Positions 1 through 8,000 of a DNA stretch of 53,473 nt are shown one piece after another; positions within the stretch are counted from its first letter, which is position 1; each line of letters begins with the position of its first letter. The notes below the pieces were generated by a model. The model saw only the letters and a program-made list of their open reading frames with translations, ran no database searches and had not been told where the DNA came from. A program made the position numbers and the translations under genes. Source of the stretch: Nonomuraea longispora (GTDB taxonomy: Bacteria > Actinomycetota > Actinomycetes > Streptosporangiales > Streptosporangiaceae); the NCBI RefSeq assembly GCF_004348345.1, contig NZ_SMJZ01000030.1:1-53473 (forward strand). The letters are read 5' to 3'.

Positions 1-292
1 GGGTCGGGTCGTGGTCGCAGACCGCCAGCCAGATCGTGGCGGCTCCGGCCCGTACGTTGATCCTTATCCCGGAGGATCCGGACGGCGGCGGGGCCGCGTG
101 CTGGACCGCGTTCGTGACCAGCTCGCTGGTCAGCTCGGCGATCGTCGCCTCGTTGGCGGGGGAGAGGGGCAGCTCCCAGGAGACGAGCATCGCCGACACC
201 CAGCGACGGGCGAGGGAGGACGCGATCGGCGAGCAGGGCAGATCGCACCAGCGGGAGAGCAACCGGGTCGTCGAATCGGTGAGAACGTTCAC
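1..292 (-). CDS. Anti-sigma-factor-like ATP-binding protein (HATPase_c_2/RsbW-like), C-terminus cut by the window edge
   Basis: About 97 codons on the minus strand run off the left edge. The translation contains ELTSELVTNAVQHA, the N-box of GHKL ATPases of the RsbW/SpoIIAB anti-sigma class, followed by VRAGAATIWLAVCDHDP, matching the second strand and the start of the G1 box. Actinomycetes carry dozens of such small single-domain ATP-binding regulators that act on anti-anti-sigma factors or other partners. The GTG at 290-292 is the only plausible start: the frame stays open about 130 nt further upstream, to a TGA, but holds no ATG or GTG before it. The family is clear from the N-box; the specific partner cannot be inferred, and the 3' end is not visible. 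Confidence 0.75.
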   Translation of the reverse strand, partial: MNVLTDSTTRLLSRWCDLPCSPIASSLARRWVSAMLVSWELPLSPANEATIAELTSELVTNAVQHAAPPPSGSSGIRINVRAGAATIWLAVCDHDPT

Positions 293-911
293 GGCGCGCT
301 CGCTCTCGCCGGCGGCAAAGGGCAGGTCGGTATGCCACCGATGCGGGCTGCCCGTCCCACGCCGCCCTCCATGGGGCGCATTGGGGCGCGTCCTGCCTCG
401 GGTCTCGGGCGATCAATCGCGAACACGGCGTGGGCGTCTCCCGGATGCCCAAATAATGGGCGCGGTGGTCAAAAAACGGGCGTGCAGCGAGGAAAGCATC
501 GGCCGGAACCAGGCCGTTGTCAATGCGATTGACAGAAAAAGTGGATCACTCGTCATGGCGGCTGAGAAGGCACTCCCGTGATGTCCCGTTTGCACCAAAA
601 CGACATATGGCGGGTGTGGGATCGGCCACCCGTCCCACGCTCTCTTCCGTGTCGTGGCGGTTCGCTCCTGACGAGCGACCTCCTGGGTGGGTTCCTGGGC
701 GGCCGGTGACCGAGCCGCCCGCGCGTCGCGACGATCACCACCAGTGCCGCCGTGGTGCCCGCGAGGAGGGCGTCGCGTCGCCGGCTCGCGGGGTCCTACG
801 GTGTCCGGCGCGGATGAAAGTTTCACGGACCGGCATATTGACGATTGCGGTGTCCGGCCATTTGGCGCGGATATCCGGCGCCGGTCGGCCGACGTCCCGA
901 TTGCCACGGCG
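293..911. other. Long non-coding stretch, no gene seen
   Basis: Between the ATPase start and the doxX promoter there are about 620 nt in which open frames exist on both strands, but none shows a recognisable protein or consistent third-position G/C bias. The stretch is less GC-rich in places (near 450-600). It may hold the upstream promoter of the ATPase gene or decayed sequence. No RNA gene was recognised. Confidence 0.4.
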
Positions 912-941
912 TTGACAATTTATGGCATTCCCGGAGAACCT
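912..941 (+). promoter_or_regulatory. Candidate vegetative promoter of doxX
   Basis: A perfect -35 hexamer TTGACA lies at 912-917. With 17-18 bp spacing the -10 region falls at about 935-941 (GAACCT, a weak match). The CebR-type operator at 945-958 starts directly downstream of this -10, so a bound repressor would sit on the transcription start. This is sequence inference only. Confidence 0.45.
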
Positions 942-944
942 GGT

Positions 945-958
945 TGGGAGCGCTCCCA
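945..958. promoter_or_regulatory. CebR/CelR box (LacI-family operator) upstream of doxX
   Basis: TGGGAGCGCTCCCA is a perfect 14-bp palindrome and equals the established consensus bound by the cellulose-utilisation repressors CelR (Thermobifida fusca) and CebR (Streptomyces), which are released by cellobiose or cellotriose. It lies 35 bp before the GTG of doxX. An identical copy sits upstream of the LPMO gene at 3360-3373. Confidence 0.85.
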
Positions 959-992
959 TGATTGTCCGAACCCCTTTTGAAAGGACACCGCG

Positions 993-1412
993 GTGGATTC
1001 ACTGATCAAGAATCAGGGGCTCTTCCTGGCTCTGTACCGGATCGTGATGGGGCTGCTGTTCGCCTGCCACGGCGCGGCGACGCTCTTCGGCGTGCTCGGC
1101 GGTCCGTACGGCGCGGCGCCCGGCATCGGGCAGTGGCCCGGCTGGTGGGCGGCGCTGATCCAGCTGGCCGGTGGCGTCCTCGTCATGCTGGGCCTGGGCA
1201 CACGTGCCGCCGCCGTGATCTGCTCGGGCAGCATGGCCTACGCCTACTTCTTCGTCCACCAGCCGCAGGCGCTCTTCCCGATCCAGAACGGCGGGGAGAA
1301 GGCCGCGCTCTTCTGCTGGGGGTTCCTGCTCGTCGCCGTACTCGGCCCGGGACGCTGGGCGCTGTCCACGCTCCTCGCGCCCTCGCGGCCGCTCGCCCAC
1401 GAAAGAAGATGA
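993..1412 (+). CDS. DoxX family membrane protein
   Basis: 139 aa, four hydrophobic segments. The first segment (LYRIVMGLLFACHGAATLF) carries the typical DoxX R-I-xx-G-x-LF-xx-HG pattern; further helices lie near residues 50-70, 75-95 and 105-125. GTG start with an AAAGGA ribosome site at 980-985, 7 nt upstream. DoxX proteins are small inner-membrane proteins named after a thiosulfate:quinone oxidoreductase subunit; in actinobacteria they are linked to quinone or thiol redox chemistry, mostly without defined function. The gene stands alone and points toward the convergent sigma factor gene. The unusual feature is its perfect CebR/CelR operator, which would place a redox membrane protein in the cellulose regulon together with the LPMO encoded 1.2 kb away. 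Confidence 0.85.
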   Translation: MDSLIKNQGLFLALYRIVMGLLFACHGAATLFGVLGGPYGAAPGIGQWPGWWAALIQLAGGVLVMLGLGTRAAAVICSGSMAYAYFFVHQPQALFPIQNGGEKAALFCWGFLLVAVLGPGRWALSTLLAPSRPLAHERR

Positions 1413-1518
1413 CCGGGAGCCATATGACCGCCCTGGTGATTCGCCGCCCGGGGCGCTATTTGTGGCCGCCGGGATTTCCGGCGTACCGGAAATTCGGATA
1501 ACGCGGCCGGGTCGAATT

Positions 1519-2448
1519 TCAGCCCGTCGTCCACGGCCGGAGTTTGTCGGGGTTCAGCACGGCCCAGATGCGTTTGATCCGCTCGCCCGCGACGTCGAAC
1601 GCCAACACCACGACGGTGGCGCCGTCCTGCTGGGCCACCAGTCCGGGGCGGCCGTTGACCGTACGCTCCAGGATGACCACGTCGGGCGCGAGTCGGGAGA
1701 TCTCGACGAAACGCCGCGCGAGGCGCTCGCGGCCCCTGATCGGGCGGACCACGGCGTCGACGACCCCGCCGCCGTCGGCGATGCCCGTCACGTCGGGGTC
1801 GAGCAGGTTGACGAGGGCGTCGATGTCCTTGGCCTCCCACGCCTGCCTGAACTGCCTGACGAGGCCGGCCTGCCGGGCCGCGGGAGCCGCCGGCGGCTGC
1901 GCGGCGCGGACGCGGCGGCGGGCCGAGGAGGCCAGCTGGCGGCAGGCCGCCGGAGTGCGCCCGACGATCTGGGCCACCTCCGCGAAGGGGTAGCGGAAGA
2001 CGTCGTGCAGGATGAACGTCACCCGCTGCGCCGGGGTCATGGATTCGAGCACGACGAGGAATGCCATGTTGACCGACTCGTCGAGGGTGACCCGGTCGGC
2101 CGGGTCGCTCGCGGCGGCGTCCGTACGGCCGGCGTCCCACTCGCCGTGTTCCGGCAGCGGCTCGGGAATCCATGAGCCCACATAGCGCTCACGGCGGGCC
2201 CGCGCCGAGCCGAGCAGGTCCAGGCAGATGCGGCTGGCCACCGTCGTCAGCCAGGCCCCGGGGATGTCGACGGCGTCCTGCCGCTGCCGGGACATCGCGT
2301 ACCAGCGGGCGTACGTCTCCTGCACGACGTCCTCCGCGTCGGCCAGGGATCCGAGCAGCCGGTAGGCGAGGTTGATCAGGTGACGCCGCTCGCTCATGAT
2401 CTCGTTCGGACCGGGGCGGGCGGGTGCCGGCTCGGAGGGGGTGGTCAT
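1519..2448 (-). CDS. sigJ: ECF41-family RNA polymerase sigma factor (SigJ-like) with SnoaL-like C-terminal domain
   Basis: 309 aa. Residues about 15-80 form sigma region 2 (RLLGSLADAEDVVQETYARW) and about 130-185 form region 4 (LTPAQR-type helix followed by PFAEVAQIVGRTPAACRQ). The linker has WIPEP, close to the WLPEP signature of ECF41, and the NTF2/SnoaL-like C-terminal domain ends in AVLNPDKLRPW, containing the diagnostic NPDKL motif. In this family the C-terminal extension acts as a fused regulator in place of a separate anti-sigma factor. The ATG at 2448 was chosen because homology starts just after it and a GGGAG-type site precedes it; the open frame continues upstream as non-homologous sequence. 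A candidate ECF41-type promoter lies at 2491-2517. ECF41 genes usually neighbour an oxidoreductase, decarboxylase or epimerase; here the neighbours are doxX and an LPMO. Confidence 0.92.
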   Translation of the reverse strand: MTTPSEPAPARPGPNEIMSERRHLINLAYRLLGSLADAEDVVQETYARWYAMSRQRQDAVDIPGAWLTTVASRICLDLLGSARARRERYVGSWIPEPLPEHGEWDAGRTDAAASDPADRVTLDESVNMAFLVVLESMTPAQRVTFILHDVFRYPFAEVAQIVGRTPAACRQLASSARRRVRAAQPPAAPAARQAGLVRQFRQAWEAKDIDALVNLLDPDVTGIADGGGVVDAVVRPIRGRERLARRFVEISRLAPDVVILERTVNGRPGLVAQQDGATVVVLAFDVAGERIKRIWAVLNPDKLRPWTTG

Positions 2449-2490
2449 GGTGCCGCGGGCTCCCTCGGTCGCATCTGTCCTTACCCGTTC

Positions 2491-2517
2491 GACGGGACAC
2501 GGCACCCAAGTGTGAGG
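2491..2517 (-). promoter_or_regulatory. Candidate ECF41-type autoregulatory promoter
   Basis: On the minus strand CCTCACA is followed, exactly 16 nt later, by CGTC. The published ECF41 target is TGTCACA-N16-CGTC, so the -35 matches in 5 of 7 positions, and the -10 and the spacing match fully. The -10 lies 43 nt upstream of the sigma factor ATG, a sensible leader length. No second good match was noticed ahead of doxX. Confidence 0.6.
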
Positions 2518-2573
2518 CCGGCAGGCCGGCTCGCGTCCTCGCGCGGGACCGTCCACCCTACGCATGGACGTGC

Positions 2574-2603
2574 CCCGCCGCCCGCGGTGTCGCGGGCGGC
2601 GGG
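2574..2603 (-). terminator. Strong GC hairpin terminator after the LPMO gene
   Basis: Perfect 13-bp inverted repeat (CCCGCCGCCCGCG at 2574-2586, its complement at 2591-2603) with a GTGT loop, 48 nt downstream of the LPMO stop codon. There is no U-tract, as is common for actinobacterial terminators. It separates the LPMO transcript from the downstream sigma factor promoter. Confidence 0.8.
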
Positions 2604-2650
2604 CGGTGACGGCACCCGGATCGCTGGCCGGGCCCTCTCCTGCGGGCGGC

Positions 2651-3319
2651 TCAGGTGAAGTTGACGTCGCTGCAGATGTAGTACGCCTGGTCCATGTGCG
2701 AGGCCTGCCAGATCGTGAAGACGACGTGGCGGCCACTGCGGCCGGGCGCGCTGGCGTCGAAGGTGATGTCCTGGCTCGGGGCGTACCTGCCGGTCTCGCG
2801 CACCAGTTCCAGGCTGCTCCAGGTGAGCGGCTGGGTGGCGGGGTCGAAGCCCTGGCGGGTGACGTAGACGCGGAAGTAGTCGGCCCCGTGGCTGGCCTGG
2901 TCGTAGAGGTGGAGCCGGAAGTTGGTGCTGATGTCGGTGGTCTTCCACGCGCCGACGGCGTCGAGGGAGTTGTAGCGGCCGCCCTCGGTCCGGCCGCCGC
3001 TGCAGAGCTGGCCGTCGGGTACGGCCGCCTGGTGGTTGCCGCCGACGTTGTTGCGGTAGAGGCCGTTCCAGTTCCACATGGCGTTCGGGTCGGCCTGCCA
3101 GGCCTGCCAGCACATCGGGTCTTCCTGCTGCATGGCGGGGTTCAGGTGGTCGTCGCCCCAGCGCAGCCAGCAGCCGTAGTTGCGAGAGGCAGGGTCGATG
3201 ATCGAGCCGTGAGCCGAGGCGGACTGGGCCCACGGCAGCAGGCAGAGCAGTGCGGCGGCCACGATGGTGAGGACGCGGAGCGTCCGGCGGGTGGGTACGG
3301 CGGGTCCGTGCGGTTGCAT
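2651..3319 (-). CDS. Secreted lytic polysaccharide monooxygenase (AA10/CBM33 family)
   Basis: 222 aa. A twin-arginine-flavoured signal peptide (RRTLRVLTIVAAALLCLLPW) is cut after SASA, leaving His37 as the mature N-terminus (HGSIIDPASRNYGC), the first ligand of the copper histidine brace. The second brace histidine is most likely His144 in YDQASHGADYFRVYVT. The C-terminal RSGRHVVFTIWQ and YYICSDVNF blocks are typical of AA10. These copper enzymes oxidatively cleave crystalline cellulose or chitin. No carbohydrate-binding module follows, so this is a single-domain enzyme. The leader has GGAGAA 7 nt before ATG and a perfect CebR/CelR box 41 bp upstream, which supports cellulose-linked expression; chitin specificity cannot be excluded from sequence alone. 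Confidence 0.95.
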   Translation of the reverse strand: MQPHGPAVPTRRTLRVLTIVAAALLCLLPWAQSASAHGSIIDPASRNYGCWLRWGDDHLNPAMQQEDPMCWQAWQADPNAMWNWNGLYRNNVGGNHQAAVPDGQLCSGGRTEGGRYNSLDAVGAWKTTDISTNFRLHLYDQASHGADYFRVYVTRQGFDPATQPLTWSSLELVRETGRYAPSQDITFDASAPGRSGRHVVFTIWQASHMDQAYYICSDVNFT

Positions 3320-3359
3320 CGTGCGTTCTCCGTCTGTCCGGCGGAATGGTCCGGGATGA

Positions 3360-3373
3360 TGGGAGCGCTCCCA
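3360..3373. promoter_or_regulatory. CebR/CelR box upstream of the LPMO gene
   Basis: A second perfect TGGGAGCGCTCCCA palindrome, identical to that at 945-958 and centred about 47 bp upstream of the LPMO start codon. It is the established operator of cello-oligosaccharide-responsive LacI-family repressors; no gene for such a repressor lies in this window. Confidence 0.88.
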
Positions 3374-3531
3374 GCCGCCGTGTTACCTGTCGACGTGGAG
3401 GCGGCGGTTGACTGTTACCTTCACGGGAGGCCTCGTCGGCTGTCAACAAGGGCCGGCGGGCCGGAACGCGCATGTGCCGCCCGTACCGGCCGTGAGCAGC
3501 GCGGATGCCCCGACCCGCAATCTCCCGTGTA

Positions 3532-3547
3532 ATGAAATTTCATGAAA
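3532..3547. promoter_or_regulatory. AT-rich overlapping palindromes in the LPMO / XRE-STAND intergenic region
   Basis: ATGAAATTTCAT (3532-3543) is a perfect 12-bp palindrome, and TTTCATGAAA (3538-3547) overlaps it as a second perfect palindrome. Their low GC stands out in this DNA. The site lies just beyond the stop of the XRE-NB-ARC gene and about 210 bp upstream of the LPMO start. It may be an operator; no regulator can be assigned. Confidence 0.35.
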
Positions 3548-3575
3548 CACGGGTGATCATGAAGGATCGGGGCGG

Positions 3576-4901
3576 TCACTCGGCGCCGAGGCGCACACCG
3601 GCCATTTGCTCGAAGGCCGAGATCTCGCGCTCCGCCGAGCCGCCGAGCGCGGCCGACAACCACAACGCCGAGGCGTGGCCGTGGACCAGGTCGTGGAGCC
3701 GGTACCGCCCGGGGGCCGGCTCCTGCAGCAGATGGGCGTCCAGCAGCTCGTCCAGCAGCCGCCTCGCCTGCGCCGGCGTCACGTCCAGCAGCGTGGCGGC
3801 CGCGTCGAGGCCGAAGACCGGGCGGACGACCGAGCCCAGCAGCCGATACACCTGCCGGTGCTCGGCGGGCAGCCGTTCGTAGGACCGGTCGAGAGCGGCG
3901 ACGACGCTGTGCCGTCCGGCCACCAGCTCGGCCAGCCGGTCGGTGGCCAGCCGGTCGAGCAGATGCCGCACGTCCCAGGCGGGGTGCGCCCGGAGCCGGG
4001 CGGCGGCGATGCGGATGGCGAGGGGCAGCAGCCCGCAGCGCCGTACGACCTCGGCCAGGACGTCCACGGATGTGCCCGCGTCCCGTTCCCGCCCCGCCAG
4101 ACGGGTGAACAGGGCGACCGCCTCCGGCACCGGCAGGTCGTCCAGCGACAGGTTCCTGGCGTCGCCGGGACAGGCCAGGCGGCGACGGCTGGTGATGATG
4201 ACCCGGCAGCCCGGGGCGGCCGGCAGCAGCGGATTCGCCTGGTGTTCGTCGGCGGCGTCGTCCAGGACGACCAGGATCCTCCGCTGGGCCAGCACGCTCC
4301 GGTACAACGCGGCGCGGTCGTCGAGATGCCAGGGGATGTGCTCGCCGGGAACGCCGAGGGCGCGCAGCACGCGGGTGAGGGCGGCGCCCGGATCGACCGG
4401 TGCCGTGGCCCGGGCGTGGGCATGCAGGTCCACGAAGAGCTGACCGTCGGGGAACAGCGGCGCGAGCCGGTGGGCCGCGCTCACGGCCAGCGCCGTCTTG
4501 CCCATGCCGGCCATGCCGTCGACGCAGACGACGCTGTGGTGCTCCATCAGGATCGCCAGCTCGCGCTCCCGTACGGCCGGTACGGCGACGTCGGCGGGCA
4601 ACTGCCGGGGAACCGTCCACGGTCGCGGGTCGGCCGGCGGCGGTTCGTCGGGTCCGGCGGGCCGGCCGCGAGCGGCGGCGTACAACATCTCCAGCTCCGC
4701 GCCGTCCAGCTCCAGCGCCTTCGCGAGCAGCAGGACAGAGGTGGCGCGCGGCCGCAGCAGCCCCATGTTCTCCAGCCGGCGTACGGTCCTGACGTTGAGA
4801 CCGGCCCGTTCGGCGAGTTGCTCCTGTGTCAGCAGCGCCCGCTGGCGCCACATGCGCAGCAGGGCCCCCAACGACATCCCGGCACCGGGATCCACGACCA
4901 C
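3576..4901 (-). CDS. XRE helix-turn-helix / NB-ARC STAND regulator without sensor repeats
   Basis: 441 aa. Residues about 10-62 are an XRE-type DNA-binding domain (LLTQEQLAERAGLNVRTVRRLE). An NB-ARC ATPase follows with Walker A GMAGMGKT (129-136), Walker B ILVVLDD near 190, the ITSRRRL sensor and a winged-helix end (YRLHDLVHGHA). Most relatives (AfsR- or BldB-associated STAND regulators) continue into TPR repeats; this one stops after the winged helix plus about 35 residues, so it lacks an obvious sensor module. GTG 4901 has a G-rich site close upstream; ATG 4877 is an alternative. It is divergent from the nSTAND1-WD40 operon across about 175 bp and is a candidate regulator or partner of it. 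Confidence 0.85.
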   Translation of the reverse strand: MVVDPGAGMSLGALLRMWRQRALLTQEQLAERAGLNVRTVRRLENMGLLRPRATSVLLLAKALELDGAELEMLYAAARGRPAGPDEPPPADPRPWTVPRQLPADVAVPAVRERELAILMEHHSVVCVDGMAGMGKTALAVSAAHRLAPLFPDGQLFVDLHAHARATAPVDPGAALTRVLRALGVPGEHIPWHLDDRAALYRSVLAQRRILVVLDDAADEHQANPLLPAAPGCRVIITSRRRLACPGDARNLSLDDLPVPEAVALFTRLAGRERDAGTSVDVLAEVVRRCGLLPLAIRIAAARLRAHPAWDVRHLLDRLATDRLAELVAGRHSVVAALDRSYERLPAEHRQVYRLLGSVVRPVFGLDAAATLLDVTPAQARRLLDELLDAHLLQEPAPGRYRLHDLVHGHASALWLSAALGGSAEREISAFEQMAGVRLGAE

Positions 4902-5075
4902 GACACCCCCCGTTCCCCTCGTCGCCCTGGCTGGTGCGGATGAACAAGACCATCGAATCCGCGTCTCGGCTGTTCAAGCCACAGTTCAGACGACATTGGA
5001 CGAAATTGGATGGGCGGGATGGCGTCGGTTGTCGGTCGCAATCATGATTGATGGGGATACCGGCGATTGGCCAGA

Positions 5076-8000
5076 ATGAGCGCCATGGCGGAGCGAGATG
5101 GGGGCGGCCATTCCAGCGATGAGTGTCCCTACCAGGGTCTTGTGCCGTTCGAGGGCGGGAAGGCCGGGTTGTTCTTCGGGCGTGCGCGGGCGACCCTCAG
5201 CCTCCTTGACCGCCTCGGACGGCGGTCGGCGCGGCACGGCTCGATCCTCCTGGTCTCGGGCGCCTCGGGCGTGGGCAAGTCGTCGCTGCTGCGCGCAGGG
5301 TTGATGCCGGCACTGGCCGAAGGGCGGTTGCCGCTCCCCGGATCGCGACACTGGCCGCGCCTGCTCATGACGCCGACGGCGAAGCCGTTCGGCGCGCTCG
5401 CGCAGGCATGGGCGCAGGCGTTCGGCGGGTTCGCCGACGCGCACGCCGCACGATTACGGGACGATCCCCGGGAGGCGGTCGCGCGGGCCGGCCGTTTCGT
5501 GCTGGTGGTGGACCAGTTCGAGGAACTGTTCACGCTGGTGACCGACGAACACGAGCGCCAGGCGTTCGTACGGGCCCTGCACGCCATGGCGGAGGGCCGC
5601 GACGGCGCCGCGGTGGTCGTCGGCGTGCGCGCCGACTACTGGGATCGCTGCGCCGCCTACCCGCAGTTCGCCGAGGCCATCCAGGACGGCCAGGTCATCG
5701 TCGAGCCGATGACGGAGCCGGACCTCAGGCTGGCCATCACCGGCCCCGCCGCCACGGCCGGCCTGGAGCTCGAACCCGGGCTGGTGGAGATCATCCTGGA
5801 CGAGCTGCGTGCCGGCCGGGTCGCCGGTGACCGTTACGAGGCCGGAGCCCTGCCCCTGCTCTCGCAGGCGCTGCGCAACACCTGGGAGAGACGCGAGAAC
5901 GGCACCCTGACCCTCCGGGGTTACGAGGACTCCGGCAGGGTGCGGGACTCCGTGCGGCGTACGGCCGACGAGGCCCTCGCGGGGCTGGCGCCGGAGGACC
6001 GCAAGGCCGTGCTCAGGTTCTTCCGGCGGATGACGGTGATCACCGCGGGAGGTCGGGTGGCGCGGCGCCGGGCGACGCTGGCCGAGCTGCGCGCCGCCGC
6101 GTCGGCCGGCTCGGAGGAGGGCTGGGACCGGGCCGCGGAGCTGCTGTCCGCGTTCGCCGACCGGCGCCTGCTCACCCTGCACGAGGACACCGCCGAGATC
6201 GCCCATGACGCGCTCCTGACGGCCTGGCCCACGCTGCGGCAGTGGCTCGAACCCGACCTCGCCGCGCAGGCGGTGTACGACCAGCTCCTGGACGCCGCCG
6301 CGCAGTGGGCCGGCAACCACCGCGACCCCGCCTTCCTCTATCGGGGCCCCCGGCTGCTGGCGGTCCAGGACAGCCGGCCCAACTGGGACCGCGACCCCGA
6401 CAGCTTCCCTCCGCCCGGCCCCATCGTCGAAAGCTTTGTCGCGGCGTCCACGCGAGAGGCACGGCGGGCGAGCCGCCGCCGTCGCCTCGTCATGTCCGGC
6501 CTGGCGGTGCTGTCGGTGCTGGCCCTGCTCGCGGCCGGCGTCGCCGTCAACGCGGCGGACGAGGCCGATCGCCAGCGCAAGGTGGCGATCTCCCGTCAGC
6601 TCGCCGCGCAGAGCGAGGTCACGGGCGACACCGCGCTGTCGTCGATGCTGGCTGTGGCGGCGTGGCGGATCGCGCCCACGGACGAAGCCGCCAACCGGGT
6701 GCTGACCGCGGCCACCCGTACCGGCCGTGGCACGCTCACCGGGCACACGCGAGGCGTCACGGCGCTGGCGTTCAGCCCCGACGGCTCGATCGTCGCGACG
6801 GGGAGCGCCGACGGCACCGCGCGCCTCTGGGACACGGCGTCGCGGCGGCAGCTCGGCGCGCCGATCACCCGGAAGAAGTACGAGTGCTCGGACGTCCTGC
6901 TGGCCTTCAGCCCCGACGGCCGCACGCTGGCCACGTCGTGCCTCAGCACCGTCCGGTTCTACGACGTGGCCACCCGCCGCGAGCGGGGCGCCCCGCTGAA
7001 GCACCCGGGTGTCGTGACGGCGCTCGCGTACAACCCTGACGGGAAGACCTTCGCGACCGGCGACAGCGCGGGCGTGATCCAGCAGTGGGACGCGGTCACG
7101 CACCGGCCGCGCGGGGCCGCGATGGGCCGGGCCGACGACCGCCCTGAGCGATCGAGCAAGATCTTCGGGGTGACGTTCAGCCGGGACGGCAGGACGCTGG
7201 CCGGCGCCGGCCAGGACGGAACCGCCCGGCTCTGGGACACCGCCACCTCCCGCCGGCTCGGCGCCCCGTTCGCCGGGCACACCGCCGCCGTCCTCGATGT
7301 CGCCATCAGCCCGGACGGCGCCACCCTCGCGACCGTGAGCTGGGACCGCACCGCCCGGTTGTGGAACGTCGCCACGGGCAGGCAGACGAGGGTGCTCAAG
7401 GACCGCACCGCCGGGTTCAACGCGATCGTCTTCAACCCGGACGGCACCCGGCTCGCCACCGCGGGCGCCAGCGGCCGTACGATCCTGTGGGACACGGCCG
7501 GCGGGGAGCGTCTGCTCGTGCTCGCCGTCAACGTCGGCGCCGTCGAGCGCGTGACGTTCAGCCCCGACGGGAAACTGCTCGCCGCGGCCGGCTACGACGG
7601 CGTGGTACGTCTGGCGGACCCGCAGGTCCACCAGCAGGCCGGGACGTCCATGCCCGCGTTCGGAGCCGGCGCGCTGAGCCCCGACGGGCGGACCCTGGCC
7701 ACCGGCACGGCCGGTGGGAAGGACTCCGCGATCCGGCTGTGGGACGTCGCCACGCAGCGGCCCGCCGGTCCGCCGCTTGAGCCCCGGGACGCTCGCGGCT
7801 CGGTGGCCATGATCGCGTTCACCCCCGGCGGGCGGACGCTGCTGACGTCCGGCACGGACGGCCTGCGGCTCTGGGACGTCGCCGGCCGCCGCGAGATCGC
7901 CCACGAGCCGACGCTCAAGGGCGTGGCCGTGCTCAGCCCCGACGGCAGGTTCGTCGCCGTCCAGCGGGAACAGGCCATCGTGTTCTGGGACGTCGCGCGC

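Noticed and set aside
36..581. Long open frames on the plus strand at the left edge
   Set aside because: They are shadows of the minus-strand ATPase fragment (1-292) and continue into non-coding DNA without homology or codon bias.
2449..2736. N-terminal extension of the sigma factor frame
   Set aside because: The translation is low-complexity, spans the terminator at 2574-2603 and the LPMO 3' end, and has no sigma factor homology; the ATG at 2448 is the natural start.
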